A stretch of DNA of 64,000 nt from Chryseosolibacter sp044507775 (GCA_044507775.1 JBIQIY010000024.1:1-64000), one strand, 5' to 3'; shown: positions 35,198-43,830, numbered from the stretch's first letter. Notes: generated by a model from the letters alone, not told the origin. A program made the numbers and translations.

Positions 35198-36811
35198 ATG
35201 AGTCAGAATTCGAAATATCAGGTCCGGCTTCCCATTGTCTTGTGCCTGGGCCTGGCGGCCGGCGTTTTTGTCGGTGCGACGCTGAACACCGGAACGGGAA
35301 CATCGGAAGTGAATAAGGACGTCCAGAAATTCAGGGAAATACTTACTCAGATAAAAGAAGAATACGTTGATACGGTAAACACATCGGCGCTCGTCGATGA
35401 CGCAATCCGGGACATCCTCCACAAACTCGATCCCCACTCTTCTTATATACCCGCATCGGAACGCACGGCTGCCAATGAAGATCTCCGCGGAAACTTCGAC
35501 GGGATCGGCGTCGAATTCAATATTTTTGATGATACCATTGTCGTCCTTACGCCCCTCAGCGGCGGCCCTTCGGAGGCGTTGGGAATCAAGTCCGGCGATA
35601 AAATCGTCGAGGTCGATGGTAAGAACGTTGCAGGAATCGGAATCACCAATGCTGGTGTCATGAAAGCGCTGAAAGGGCCCCGCGGCACGGAGGTGAATGT
35701 GAAGATCCTTCGCGGCCAGGATCAGATCAGCTATACAATCGTTCGGGACAAGATCCCTCAGTACTCGGTCGATGTTGGATACATGGTTAACGATGAGATC
35801 GGGTACATCAAAGTGAACCGCTTTTCCGCCAGAACTTATGACGAGTTTCACGAGGCGCTCATCAAGTTGAAGGAAAAGGGCATGAAGAAGCTCATCCTCG
35901 ACTTGCAGGGAAACCCGGGCGGGTATATGAACATGGCCATCCAAATGGCGGACGAGTTTCTGCCAAACGGGAAAAAGATTGTGTCACAACGAGGGAAAGA
36001 ACGCCGGTACAATGCCGAGGCATTTGCTACGAGTAAAGGAGACTTTGAAAGCGGAGACCTCATCGTGCTGGTGAATGAGGGAAGCGCCTCGGCGTCAGAA
36101 ATTCTGGCGGGTGCGCTGCAGGATGATGATCGCGCATTGATTGTGGGACGCAGAAGCTTTGGAAAAGGCCTCGTGCAATCACCCTTCGACCTCAGTGACG
36201 GTTCGGAACTGCGCCTGACAATATCACGCTACTACACGCCCAGCGGCCGTTCTATTCAGAAACCTTATCAGGACGGAGATGAGTATGCCCGCGATATCAT
36301 CACCCGTTATAATCACGGCGAGTTTTTCCACGCCGACAGTATCAAAGTGAATGATTCACTCGAGTTCCTCACACTCAATGGACGCACAGTTTACGGCGGC
36401 GGCGGAATTATGCCGGACTACTTTGTTCCCCTTGACACGACGTTGAACAGTCATTATCTCAATGAGCTTTATACATCCACCGCCTTACAGGAGTATACGT
36501 TTAATTATGCGGATGCAAACAAAGAGAAGCTTGAGGCTATGGATTTTCAGACATACCTGAGGGAATTCCCCGTGACGGAGCAAATGCTGAACGACCTCGT
36601 CCAGACGGGTGTGCGAAATAATGTTAAGGCAGATTACGTCGAGCTCAGGAAGAAGAAAAGATTGTTTCAGATCCATGTAAAAGCGCAAATCGCGCGCAAG
36701 ATCTGGGGCAACGAAGGTTATTATCCCGTATTCAACGAGACAAACGAGGTGTTCCAGTCCGCGATCAAACTTTTTGACCGGATCCCGGAACTGAAACGAA
36801 CGGATATGTAG
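35198..36811 (+). CDS. S41-family C-terminal processing protease
   Basis: 537 aa. A signal anchor (about 9-28), the S41 N-terminal helical segment with LDPHSSYIP, a PDZ domain (about 100-180) and the protease core follow in order. The catalytic Ser lies in NEGSASASE (about 293-301) and the Lys in RRSFGKGLVQ (about 320), with a C-terminal helical region after it. It should act in the periplasm on protein C-termini. It stands 44 bp upstream of hmgA on the same strand with no obvious functional link. Confidence 0.93.
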   Translation: MSQNSKYQVRLPIVLCLGLAAGVFVGATLNTGTGTSEVNKDVQKFREILTQIKEEYVDTVNTSALVDDAIRDILHKLDPHSSYIPASERTAANEDLRGNFDGIGVEFNIFDDTIVVLTPLSGGPSEALGIKSGDKIVEVDGKNVAGIGITNAGVMKALKGPRGTEVNVKILRGQDQISYTIVRDKIPQYSVDVGYMVNDEIGYIKVNRFSARTYDEFHEALIKLKEKGMKKLILDLQGNPGGYMNMAIQMADEFLPNGKKIVSQRGKERRYNAEAFATSKGDFESGDLIVLVNEGSASASEILAGALQDDDRALIVGRRSFGKGLVQSPFDLSDGSELRLTISRYYTPSGRSIQKPYQDGDEYARDIITRYNHGEFFHADSIKVNDSLEFLTLNGRTVYGGGGIMPDYFVPLDTTLNSHYLNELYTSTALQEYTFNYADANKEKLEAMDFQTYLREFPVTEQMLNDLVQTGVRNNVKADYVELRKKKRLFQIHVKAQIARKIWGNEGYYPVFNETNEVFQSAIKLFDRIPELKRTDM

Positions 36812-36855
36812 AGTACCGGACCAACAAAGTTCAAAGCAAACGTAACGCGCGTCAA

Positions 36856-38052
36856 ATGTATTATCATCGCCTAGGCAAGATACCACCCAAGCGCCATACG
36901 CAGTTTCGCCAGCCGGACGGCACTTTGTATAAGGAAGAGGTCGTCAGCTCCGAAGGCTTTTCCGGGATCTATTCGATTCTCTATCACAAGCACGCACCGA
37001 CCCGGGTGAGGCAGCTTCGCGAGCCGGTTGCCTATGGACCGAAAAGGGTGGAGGACTATGCCCTGCGGCAGACACACCTCAACACTTCACGGGTACAGAC
37101 GACCGGTGACGATTATCTCGACGCCCGCAAAGTTTTGTTGTCGAACGCCGATTGTTCCATCACAATTTGCAGTCCCTCGCAGCGCGCGATGGACTACTTC
37201 TATAAGAACGCGGAAGGAGACGAGGTTCTATTTGTCCATGACGGCAGCGGCGTGCTGTTGTCGCAGTTCGGAAAACTGCCGATCAAAAAGGGAGACTACG
37301 TAGTGATCCCCCGCACGGTGATCTACAAACTGCAATTTGATGAAGGACCTCTGCGGTTGTTGATCATCGAATCAGCATCACCGGTCGAGACGGTGAAGCG
37401 ATACCGCAATCAACTCGGACAATTACTGGAACACTCGCCCTACTGCGAACGCGACATTCGCCCACCGGAAGAGCTGGTCGTAGATGACGCTAGAGGAGAA
37501 CATCTCATCAGGATCAAGAAACAGGGGTTTATCCATGAGTACGTCTATGATCACAGTCCGCTCGATCTCGTGGGCTGGGATGGTTTTCTCTGGCCGTATG
37601 CTTTTTCAATTCATGATTTTGAACCCATCACCGGACGGATCCACCAGCCACCGCCAGTACACCAGACTTTCCAGGGGAGGAATTTTGTGATCTGTTCGTT
37701 TGTGCCGCGGCTGTTCGACTATCATCCTCTCTCCATTCCCGCTCCGTATAACCATAGCAACATCGATAGCGATGAGGTGCTGTATTACGCGGAAGGAAAT
37801 TTTATGAGCCGCCGCGGGATCGAGCGCGGATCATTTACACTTCATCCCGGCGGATTACCGCATGGGCCTCATCCCGGCACAGTGGAAAAAAGTATCGGAG
37901 CGAAGGAAACGCATGAGCTCGCGGTCATGATTGATACCTTCCGGCCTTTGCACCTGACGACGGATTCGCTGGAGTTCCTCGATCAGAATTATCCGATGAG
38001 CTGGACGGATGATACTTCTGGTGAGAGTTTTAATGAAGTGAATACTCCGTGA
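36856..38052 (+). CDS. hmgA: Homogentisate 1,2-dioxygenase
   Basis: 398 aa. The start (MYYHRLGKIPPKRHTQFR) and the C-terminal metal-site region (HPGGLPHGPHPGT, then KETHELAVMIDTFRPL) match homogentisate dioxygenases of Bacteroidota. The iron-dependent enzyme opens the ring of homogentisate in tyrosine and phenylalanine breakdown. No other gene of the pathway is in the window. The stop TGA (38050-38052) lies within a GTGAGCT heptad that begins a repeat tract. Confidence 0.95.
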   Translation: MYYHRLGKIPPKRHTQFRQPDGTLYKEEVVSSEGFSGIYSILYHKHAPTRVRQLREPVAYGPKRVEDYALRQTHLNTSRVQTTGDDYLDARKVLLSNADCSITICSPSQRAMDYFYKNAEGDEVLFVHDGSGVLLSQFGKLPIKKGDYVVIPRTVIYKLQFDEGPLRLLIIESASPVETVKRYRNQLGQLLEHSPYCERDIRPPEELVVDDARGEHLIRIKKQGFIHEYVYDHSPLDLVGWDGFLWPYAFSIHDFEPITGRIHQPPPVHQTFQGRNFVICSFVPRLFDYHPLSIPAPYNHSNIDSDEVLYYAEGNFMSRRGIERGSFTLHPGGLPHGPHPGTVEKSIGAKETHELAVMIDTFRPLHLTTDSLEFLDQNYPMSWTDDTSGESFNEVNTP

Positions 38053-38266
38053 GCTTGCCTGGTGAGTGGTGAGTAGTGAGTAGTGAGTAGTGAGTCCATG
38101 TCGTTTACTTAAGCTCCGCTGACTTCTTCTCCTTTAGGAGAGGATTGAGGTGAGGTAGAAAAAAAGGGCTTAAGTAAACGACATGGAATGGTGAGTGGTG
38201 AGTGGGTGTCGCTTTGCTTCCTCTCTTGAGTGAGGCGTGGGACGACAGACTTAAATTTAGAACTAA
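38049..38266. repeat. Heptad repeat tract interrupted by a MITE-like element
   Basis: After the GTGAGCT unit that contains the hmgA stop, five exact 7-bp units run from 38062 to 38096 (GTGAGTG, GTGAGTA three times, GTGAGTC). The 91-bp element at 38096-38186 follows, then two more GTGAGTG units at 38191-38204. The remaining ~60 bp up to the thioesterase stop shows nothing recognisable. The region separates two convergent genes. Confidence 0.8.
38096..38186. mobile_element. MITE-like element with perfect 19-bp terminal inverted repeats
   Basis: The left end CCATGTCGTTTACTTAAGC (38096-38114) is exactly complementary to the right end GCTTAAGTAAACGACATGG (38168-38186). The 53-bp interior has a small CTCCTTTAGGAG palindrome, then AGGATTGAGGTGAGG, and no open reading frame. 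It sits inside a GTGAGT heptad tract. No clear target-site duplication flanks it and no transposase is nearby, so it would be non-autonomous; it could also be a long hairpin. Confidence 0.6.
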
Positions 38267-38695
38267 TCACAGGTCCTCAAAATCCGGTGCTTTCGGGAAT
38301 TTTTCAAAAACGCCGGTGATAAATTCTCCAGGAACGGTGAGTTTGCGCTTTGCGAGATCAATCCATGCGCCGTCGATGTTAATGATGGCGGCGATGGCGC
38401 CATCCGCTTTGATAAAGTGATGACGCAAACTCCAACGCGCAAAATCCCGACGTGCTTTTACTACTTCCACATCGATTGTGATAGTGTCTTCAAATACGAT
38501 CTCGCGTTTGAAGATGGCCTCCTCCCGAAAGAGTATAGGACCAATCATTAGTTCTTCGAGCTTTTTCATGGAAAGACCTTCGGCGGTGAGGGCGTTCATC
38601 CTCATCGAAGCTCCATAATCATAGTAAACCGAGTGGCGGAGATGTCGGTTCGCATCAATATCAGCCCACCGGATTTGAACGTTTTGTTTGAACAT
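38267..38695 (-). CDS. Acyl-CoA thioesterase (4HBT hot-dog fold)
   Basis: 142 aa. The N-terminal RWADIDANRHLRHSVYYDY carries the family's Asp within the D-x-D/N-x-H pattern of 4-hydroxybenzoyl-CoA-type thioesterases. The long strand WSLRHHFIKADGAIAAIINIDGAWID completes the hot-dog fold. It probably hydrolyses an acyl-CoA in the cytosol; the substrate is unknown. It is convergent with hmgA and stands alone. Confidence 0.9.
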   Translation of the reverse strand: MFKQNVQIRWADIDANRHLRHSVYYDYGASMRMNALTAEGLSMKKLEELMIGPILFREEAIFKREIVFEDTITIDVEVVKARRDFARWSLRHHFIKADGAIAAIINIDGAWIDLAKRKLTVPGEFITGVFEKFPKAPDFEDL

Positions 38696-38908
38696 GGAAT
38701 CGATTTAAAATTCTACAATCTGAAACTCGGACCCAAGTTTAAGCTAAAGACTGCAACAGTGAAAATGTAAGTGTACATTTGGGCGCATAAAGAGCGATTG
38801 ACGATTCACGATCCTTCCCTTGCGTTCAGGGGATCCTTCGCGCCTTCCCTTCAATCCTGCACCATGCTCAGGACAGGCTCTTCGAAGGGTGTAGGTATGA
38901 CTTACAAC
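38696..38908. repeat. Intergenic region with repeat remnants upstream of the thioesterase gene
   Basis: About 210 bp with no gene. The part near 38816-38890 contains GGGGATCCTTCGCGCC and CATGCTCAGGACAGG, a degenerate copy of the GAAGGATCC/CTCAGGAT palindrome family. At 38901-38914 two 7-bp units (CTTACAA, CTTATAA) run into the purN stop codon. Confidence 0.55.
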
Positions 38909-39493
38909 TTATAACTCCCCCAGCACCCAGCGCTCAACTACCCTCGCATAGTGTTCGTATTCGAGTTGATGAACACAGGCTGCTATTTCCTCTGGCGTTT
39001 GGTTTGATGTCAGGGGACAGCGCGCCTGAAAAAGGATTCTGCCTTCGTCGTATCGATTGTTCACAAGATGTATGGTGATTCCAGTTTCCATGTCACCGGA
39101 AGCTTTCACTGCCTCGTGCACTTTTGTCCCGTACATGCCCTTGCCGCCGTACTTCGGCAATAGGGCCGGGTGAATGTTGACGATGCGGTCCGGGTATTGA
39201 TCGATGAGATAATCCGGGATCAGCCAGAGAAAGCCAGCCAGCACGATATGGGTAACACGCGCATCCTGCAGCGCTTGCTTTATGACCTGCCCATTGCTGA
39301 AATCATTCTTGTCGAAGACAACACTTTTGATATGATGATTCTGCGCTCTTTGCAATGCGTAAGCTGCCGGATTGTTGCTCATCAGCAACACCACTTCGAT
39401 TTTCGAATGGTTCTTGAAATATTCGAAGATCTTTTCAGCGTTGGTGCCGCTGCCTGAAGCGAAAATCGCCACCCTGAATTTTTCTGATGACAT
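38909..39493 (-). CDS. purN: Phosphoribosylglycinamide formyltransferase
   Basis: 194 aa. The start VAIFASGSGTNAEKIF is the PRPP-ribose binding region. IVNIHPALLPKYGGKGMYG contains the catalytic Asn-x-His, and GITIHLVNNRYDEG supplies the Asp of the triad. The enzyme transfers a formyl group from 10-formyl-THF to GAR in purine synthesis. The stop TAA lies within a TTATAAG heptad on this strand. Confidence 0.96.
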   Translation of the reverse strand: MSSEKFRVAIFASGSGTNAEKIFEYFKNHSKIEVVLLMSNNPAAYALQRAQNHHIKSVVFDKNDFSNGQVIKQALQDARVTHIVLAGFLWLIPDYLIDQYPDRIVNIHPALLPKYGGKGMYGTKVHEAVKASGDMETGITIHLVNNRYDEGRILFQARCPLTSNQTPEEIAACVHQLEYEHYARVVERWVLGEL

Positions 39494-39535
39494 CGCGGGA
39501 AAATTTGCTGCAAAGAAGTGAAAAGTACGTTGCCT

Positions 39536-40390
39536 TCAAATAAAGGCCATGCTGAAAATGCCCAACAGGAGGATGATTTTGCAAAATCGGCTAAGCCATG
39601 TAAAATCTTTCTTTGTATCCGCTGCGATCAGGCGTAAGATCAGCCACAGCATGGGTACGAAGAGGAACAACAGGAAGTAGTGGATGGGGAGATTCCGGAA
39701 GTGGTAGTCGAGAACCACAACCAGAGCCAGAAATATGGTGGCGATGATATAGATGACATACTTGGTTCGGCGCATACCCCATACGATGGGCAGCGTCTGA
39801 CAGCCGAAAGTCTGATCGCCCTTCAGGTCTTCCATGTCCTTGATGATCTCACGGATCAGCGTCATAAAAAACGCGAATCCCGCATAGGTGATGATCAACA
39901 TGTGCCCTGTTTTGTAAAGGGAGTCCACGAGCCAGATTGCGATTCCGGTCAGGAGCGCCACAACAAAGTTGCCGATGAAAGGCTGTCTTTTGAGATAATT
40001 GGAATACCACCACAGAAGGGTGGCTGATGCGAGATTTACCGCCGCGATCTTCCAGCTGAGCACGAGACCCAGAACAACGCCGATGATGGAGAGAACGGTG
40101 TGAAACAGGATCGCATACCGGCGGGTGATGGCTTTTCCAATGACGACCCGCTGCGGCTTGTTGATCAGGTCGATCTTGATGTCGTAGTAGTCATTGATAA
40201 TGTACCCTCCTGCAGCGATCAGCACGGTTGAGGCCGAAAGAATGAAGAGCCGCGGATTGAGTATTGTCCTGAAGTCGATGAGAAAAGCGGCCGTCAGATA
40301 TTGGGCCAGCGCCACGATAACAAGATTCCACACGCGGGTTAACCGCGCAAATGAAACGATGAATCTTTTTAACCGGAAGGCTGTGGCCAT
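39536..40390 (-). CDS. UbiA-family prenyltransferase
   Basis: 284 aa with about eight membrane helices. Both Asp-rich motifs appear: NDYYDIKIDLINKP (about 66-79) and REIIKDMEDLKGD (about 183-195). Lipid-soluble prenyl transfer to an aromatic or glycerol-phosphate acceptor is expected. Close Bacteroidota homologues are often labelled geranylgeranylglycerol-phosphate geranylgeranyltransferase, but the acceptor cannot be told from sequence. It follows the TonB-dependent receptor gene, from which it is separated by an intrinsic terminator. Confidence 0.9.
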   Translation of the reverse strand: MATAFRLKRFIVSFARLTRVWNLVIVALAQYLTAAFLIDFRTILNPRLFILSASTVLIAAGGYIINDYYDIKIDLINKPQRVVIGKAITRRYAILFHTVLSIIGVVLGLVLSWKIAAVNLASATLLWWYSNYLKRQPFIGNFVVALLTGIAIWLVDSLYKTGHMLIITYAGFAFFMTLIREIIKDMEDLKGDQTFGCQTLPIVWGMRRTKYVIYIIATIFLALVVVLDYHFRNLPIHYFLLFLFVPMLWLILRLIAADTKKDFTWLSRFCKIILLLGIFSMAFI

Positions 40391-40406
40391 GGAAATATAA
40401 CTGAAG

Positions 40407-40448
40407 GAACAAAAAAACAGCAGAGACGTACTTTATACATCTCTGCTG
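40407..40448 (-). terminator. Intrinsic terminator of the TonB-dependent receptor gene
   Basis: The stem CAGCAGAGA (40418-40426) / TCTCTGCTG (40440-40448) is extended inside by GTA/TAC. On the minus strand it is followed directly by seven T residues (40411-40417). It lies 18 bases after the receptor stop codon and so ends the riboswitch-controlled transcript before the UbiA gene. Confidence 0.85.
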
Positions 40449-40466
40449 CAAGTTGAGAAAAAGCCA

Positions 40467-42941
40467 CTAGAATTTAATGCCAACCATCGCGATAAAGTGA
40501 CGCCCCGCCTGCGGGAAATAGAAATTCTCCCGGTATTCCGTTGGACCAGCCAGGTATCCGTACGTGAACCCGTTCGACTCATATGCTTCATCCAGAATAT
40601 TGTTGACGATAAAGCTGAAACGCACTTCCTTGATGAATGCAGGTTTCCAGTTATAGCTTAACCTCAGGTCGTTTACCAGGTAAGGATCAATCCGCCTGCT
40701 CTCATCTGAGGTGTTGTCGAGATACTGCTTGCCTACATACTTGGTGAGCAATGTGAAGTCGGCATTCCGGAACGGTCGGAATGAAAGTGACGATCCCGCG
40801 ATTACTGCCGGTGAGAACGCAATATCGGTATTCTTATGCTCTTTGCGGACCAGGTTGAACTCCGAAAAATCGGCTCCGTAATCCTCCAGTATTTCCGTGT
40901 ACTCGCGGATCTTGTTTTGGCTGAAAGTTGCGTTGGCATTCCAGACGAGTTGATCAGAGAACTTTATCATTGCCTGCAGTTCGATGCCCATCCGGTGGCT
41001 CTTCCCCGCATTGGTTCGGACGAACGCCCCGACATCATTCAGCTCGCCGGTGAGCACGAGTTGGTTAGTGTAACTCATGAGATAGTAATTCGCCTGAAAG
41101 GCTGTGTTCTTACCCGTTCCCCGGTAGCCCACTTCGACGTTTTTGAGCCTCTCGGGCTGCGGCTCGCTCCCCTGAAAATCCAGGAAATCGTCTCTCACCG
41201 GTTCGCGGTTTGCCTCTGCATACGAAGCGTATAGCTGGCCGTTGTCAGAGATCGAGTACGTGATGCCACCCTTGGGATTGAAGAAGTTGAAATCCACGTC
41301 CGTTGCCAGCTGGTTGAGATCATTGTCTTTTCCCTCTACCGTGTATCTTATTTGCCGCGACTGAAGGTCGACGAACACGTTCAGGTTTTCCGAAACCTGG
41401 TAATTCACTTTCAGGTAATTATTAAGGTCGCGTTTATCGCCGGTGTTGAAATAGTACGGGCGCTCGTAGTCGACGTGCCCGGCTTCAGCCCAAACAATCT
41501 CCCCGAAATGATCTCCCACATAACGGTTCCAGGCGCCTCCCGCGACGATGTTCCAGTTTGCCTCGTCATAGTTGACGGACCAGGTAAAGCCGTAAAAATC
41601 ATTGTCAAGCCATCTTCTGCGGATCAGGTCGGTCGAAGTGACGGTATCGTTATCGGCAGGGGATCCGTCATCGTCGACAATGATGTCGGGAAGTCCGTAG
41701 TCCGCCAGATCGTTGTCGTACCGGTATTCTTCATAATAGCCCTTGCCGGGCGTGTAGTGCAACGCCGTATTGATTGTAAACCGGTCGCCCGGTCTGTGCG
41801 AAAAGTGCAGCTGATAATGATCCTGCTGATAATCGTCTACCTGGTTCTTATATAAATACGGATTGAACGTCCGGTTGTTGGAGTTCAGAAGGTTGTTGGT
41901 TTGTTCTTCGTTCCAACCTTCATTCATGGCCGTGACGAGCATCGCTTCGATGTCGTTATCGAGCCGGGATTGCGGGACACCGTACCAGCTCTGGTAGGTT
42001 CGTTCTTTTCCGCCAAAGAGAATTGCTTTCAGTACGGTCTTGCTGCCATAGTATCCCGCTGACAGGTAATACGATTGCAGGTCGCTGAAAGCGCGGTCGA
42101 TGAATCCATCGGACGCAATTTTTGAGAATCGTCCATCAACTACGAACCGATCCTTCAACAGGCCGGTGCCGATGCTGAGGGTATGTTTGCGCGTGTTAAA
42201 AGATCCGAATGCATTGCTGATCTCCGCATAGGGTGCATCATTTTTCGTATTTGTCTGGAGGTTGACCGTAGCGCCGAATGCGCCGGCGCCATTTGTCGAC
42301 GTTCCTACGCCGCGCTGCACCTGGATGCTTTCAGCCGAGGAGGCGATGTCGGGAATATCAACCCAGAATGTTCCCGCCGACTCACTGTCATTGTACGGTA
42401 TACCGTTAATCGTGACATTGATCCGGGTGGGATCGCTTCCGCGGATGCGGATGCCGGTATAACCGATACCAGTCCCGGCGTCCGATGTCGTAACTACGGA
42501 AGGAGTCCAGTTCAGCATAAACGGTACGTCCTGACCGAAATTATGATCTTCGATCGCCTGCCTGGAGAGGTTCGTGTAGGTTGTCGGCGTTTTCCCGGTT
42601 GCGCGTGTAGCCCTCACGATAACGGCATCGGTGAGGATCGCCATTGGTTCCAGTCGGATATCAATGACCACATCCGTCGGGACGTTCACAGTTGTGAGCT
42701 GTTCTTCGTAACCGATGTACGTCACGCGGAGCACAACCTCGCCTGCAGGGACATTTTCGAATGAGAAACGCCCGAAAGCATCGGTCAAAGCGTACTGATC
42801 CGATTTCTGCAGATGCACGGTTGCGTTTACGAGGAGTTCATTCGATTCGCCGTCGCGCACGGATCCTGAGATCACGTGCTGTGCAAACGCGTTTGCTGTC
42901 AACAACCACATGGTCATCGCACTTAACAAGAATTTTAACAT
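40467..42941 (-). CDS. TonB-dependent outer-membrane receptor, probably for thiamin or a precursor
   Basis: 824 aa from ATG 42941. A signal peptide (LLSAMTMWLLTANAFA), a CarboxypepD_reg-like domain (about 20-105), a plug domain (PFMLNWTPSVVTT, GIRIRGSDPTRINVTINGIP) and a 22-strand-type barrel ending in a C-terminal Phe (FIAMVGIKF) are present. A TPP riboswitch lies directly upstream on the same strand, so uptake of thiamin or its pyrimidine/thiazole precursors is the natural inference, as for the thiamin-regulated outer-membrane receptors predicted in Bacteroidota. The longer frame reaching 43127 reads through the riboswitch and was rejected. An intrinsic terminator follows. Confidence 0.93.
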   Translation of the reverse strand: MLKFLLSAMTMWLLTANAFAQHVISGSVRDGESNELLVNATVHLQKSDQYALTDAFGRFSFENVPAGEVVLRVTYIGYEEQLTTVNVPTDVVIDIRLEPMAILTDAVIVRATRATGKTPTTYTNLSRQAIEDHNFGQDVPFMLNWTPSVVTTSDAGTGIGYTGIRIRGSDPTRINVTINGIPYNDSESAGTFWVDIPDIASSAESIQVQRGVGTSTNGAGAFGATVNLQTNTKNDAPYAEISNAFGSFNTRKHTLSIGTGLLKDRFVVDGRFSKIASDGFIDRAFSDLQSYYLSAGYYGSKTVLKAILFGGKERTYQSWYGVPQSRLDNDIEAMLVTAMNEGWNEEQTNNLLNSNNRTFNPYLYKNQVDDYQQDHYQLHFSHRPGDRFTINTALHYTPGKGYYEEYRYDNDLADYGLPDIIVDDDGSPADNDTVTSTDLIRRRWLDNDFYGFTWSVNYDEANWNIVAGGAWNRYVGDHFGEIVWAEAGHVDYERPYYFNTGDKRDLNNYLKVNYQVSENLNVFVDLQSRQIRYTVEGKDNDLNQLATDVDFNFFNPKGGITYSISDNGQLYASYAEANREPVRDDFLDFQGSEPQPERLKNVEVGYRGTGKNTAFQANYYLMSYTNQLVLTGELNDVGAFVRTNAGKSHRMGIELQAMIKFSDQLVWNANATFSQNKIREYTEILEDYGADFSEFNLVRKEHKNTDIAFSPAVIAGSSLSFRPFRNADFTLLTKYVGKQYLDNTSDESRRIDPYLVNDLRLSYNWKPAFIKEVRFSFIVNNILDEAYESNGFTYGYLAGPTEYRENFYFPQAGRHFIAMVGIKF

Positions 42942-43017
42942 GATTGATAATGGTTTAAACCTGCGGGCACAGGGGAATGCACCGCGTCGTTTAACCTTGA
43001 TCTGCGGTTCCGCAGAC

Positions 43018-43094
43018 CTGCCTCCCTTCGGCCGCATTACCGGCATCAGGTTCAATGGGTATAATCTCAGCCCGTTATTTTTAGGCACCCCTTT
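43018..43094 (-). promoter_or_regulatory. TPP (THI-box) riboswitch
   Basis: On the minus strand the conserved TPP aptamer blocks occur in order: GGGGTGCC, GGGCTGAGA, TACCC, GAACCTGAT, GGTAATGC and GAAGGGA. It ends about 77 bases before the start codon of the TonB-dependent receptor. A perfect hairpin TCTGCGG-tt-CCGCAGA at 43001-43016 lies between aptamer and gene and may be part of the expression platform; it has no T-run, so control at translation is more likely than termination. A 7-bp stem (TTCTCAA/TTGAGAA, 43094-43110) precedes the aptamer. Confidence 0.93.
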
Positions 43095-43215
43095 TCTCAA
43101 ACATTGAGAATGGTGCAAAGTTAACAATGAAACCGTTAATAAAAAATCGGAGCGTGGGCCGCTGGAATCGGCCGTGAAGTTCCGTCCTCATGGCGTCAAT
43201 ACAACGCATGTTTTG

Positions 43216-43223
43216 TACTTTTG
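43216..43223 (+). promoter_or_regulatory. Candidate -7 box before the biotin carrier gene
   Basis: TACTTTTG matches TAnnTTTG exactly and ends four bases before the ATG at 43228, so the message could be leaderless. No -33 TTTG is visible. Confidence 0.35.
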
Positions 43224-43227
43224 GCGC

Positions 43228-43722
43228 ATGTACTCCGCTCACATAGATAATCGTGTCTTTGAAATTGTCTATACCGGCAACGAGTTCGTGGTCGATGGCA
43301 AACCGGTTCCCTTTGATGTCAGCCGGATCGACGACGGCCATTTCCATATTCTTCTGAACAGTCGAAGTTATCGGGCGGAAATCACAGAGACTGACTATTC
43401 AACGGGGCGGTTCACCATTAAAGTCAATGGAAAATATTATCCGGTCTTGCTAAAAGACAAGTTTGACCTTCTGCTGGAGAAAATGGGAATGACAGCCAAC
43501 TCGGGGGCGAAAGTAAACCATGTGCGGGCGCCCATGCCCGGGCTGATCATCGGGTTGATGGTGAAGGATGGCGACGACGTTAAGGCCGGTGATACCCTTC
43601 TGATCCTCGAGGCCATGAAGATGGAAAATATCATCAAGGCACCCGGCGATGCCACTGTGAAGTCAGTAAAGGTCAAGATGGGGGAGGGCGTGGAAAAAAA
43701 TCAGGTGTTGATTGAATTTTGA
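43228..43722 (+). CDS. Biotin/lipoyl-attachment carrier protein (BCCP-like)
   Basis: 164 aa from ATG 43228. The C-terminal biotinyl domain (about 95-164) has the biotinylation site EAMKMEN and flanking APMPGLIIGLMVKDGDDV; the N-terminal ~90 residues form a beta-rich cap (VDGKPVPFDVSRID). It is the carrier subunit of an acyl-CoA carboxylase, such as propionyl- or acetyl-CoA carboxylase; no carboxylase subunit is adjacent. The ATG was preferred to one 54 bp upstream because homology-like sequence starts there and a -7 box lies between. Confidence 0.9.
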   Translation: MYSAHIDNRVFEIVYTGNEFVVDGKPVPFDVSRIDDGHFHILLNSRSYRAEITETDYSTGRFTIKVNGKYYPVLLKDKFDLLLEKMGMTANSGAKVNHVRAPMPGLIIGLMVKDGDDVKAGDTLLILEAMKMENIIKAPGDATVKSVKVKMGEGVEKNQVLIEF

Positions 43723-43745
43723 CCCTCGTAATTTTATTACTTCCC

Positions 43746-43753
43746 TATATTTG
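43746..43753 (+). promoter_or_regulatory. Candidate -7 box for pyrH-frr
   Basis: TATATTTG matches TAnnTTTG exactly, 85 bases before the chosen pyrH ATG. A TTTTG lies about 24 bases upstream, somewhat further than the usual -33 spacing. Confidence 0.4.
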
Positions 43754-43830
43754 CACGGTTTGTTAAACACGAACGGATGCTAAACCCGGCTGAAACGGAC
43801 GTAAAACAGGGAATTGATCTCAAAAGACCT

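Noticed and set aside
42942..43127. Longer start for the TonB-dependent receptor
   Set aside because: The extra 62 codons run through the TPP riboswitch and would bury the signal peptide; ATG 42941 is followed at once by a proper signal sequence.
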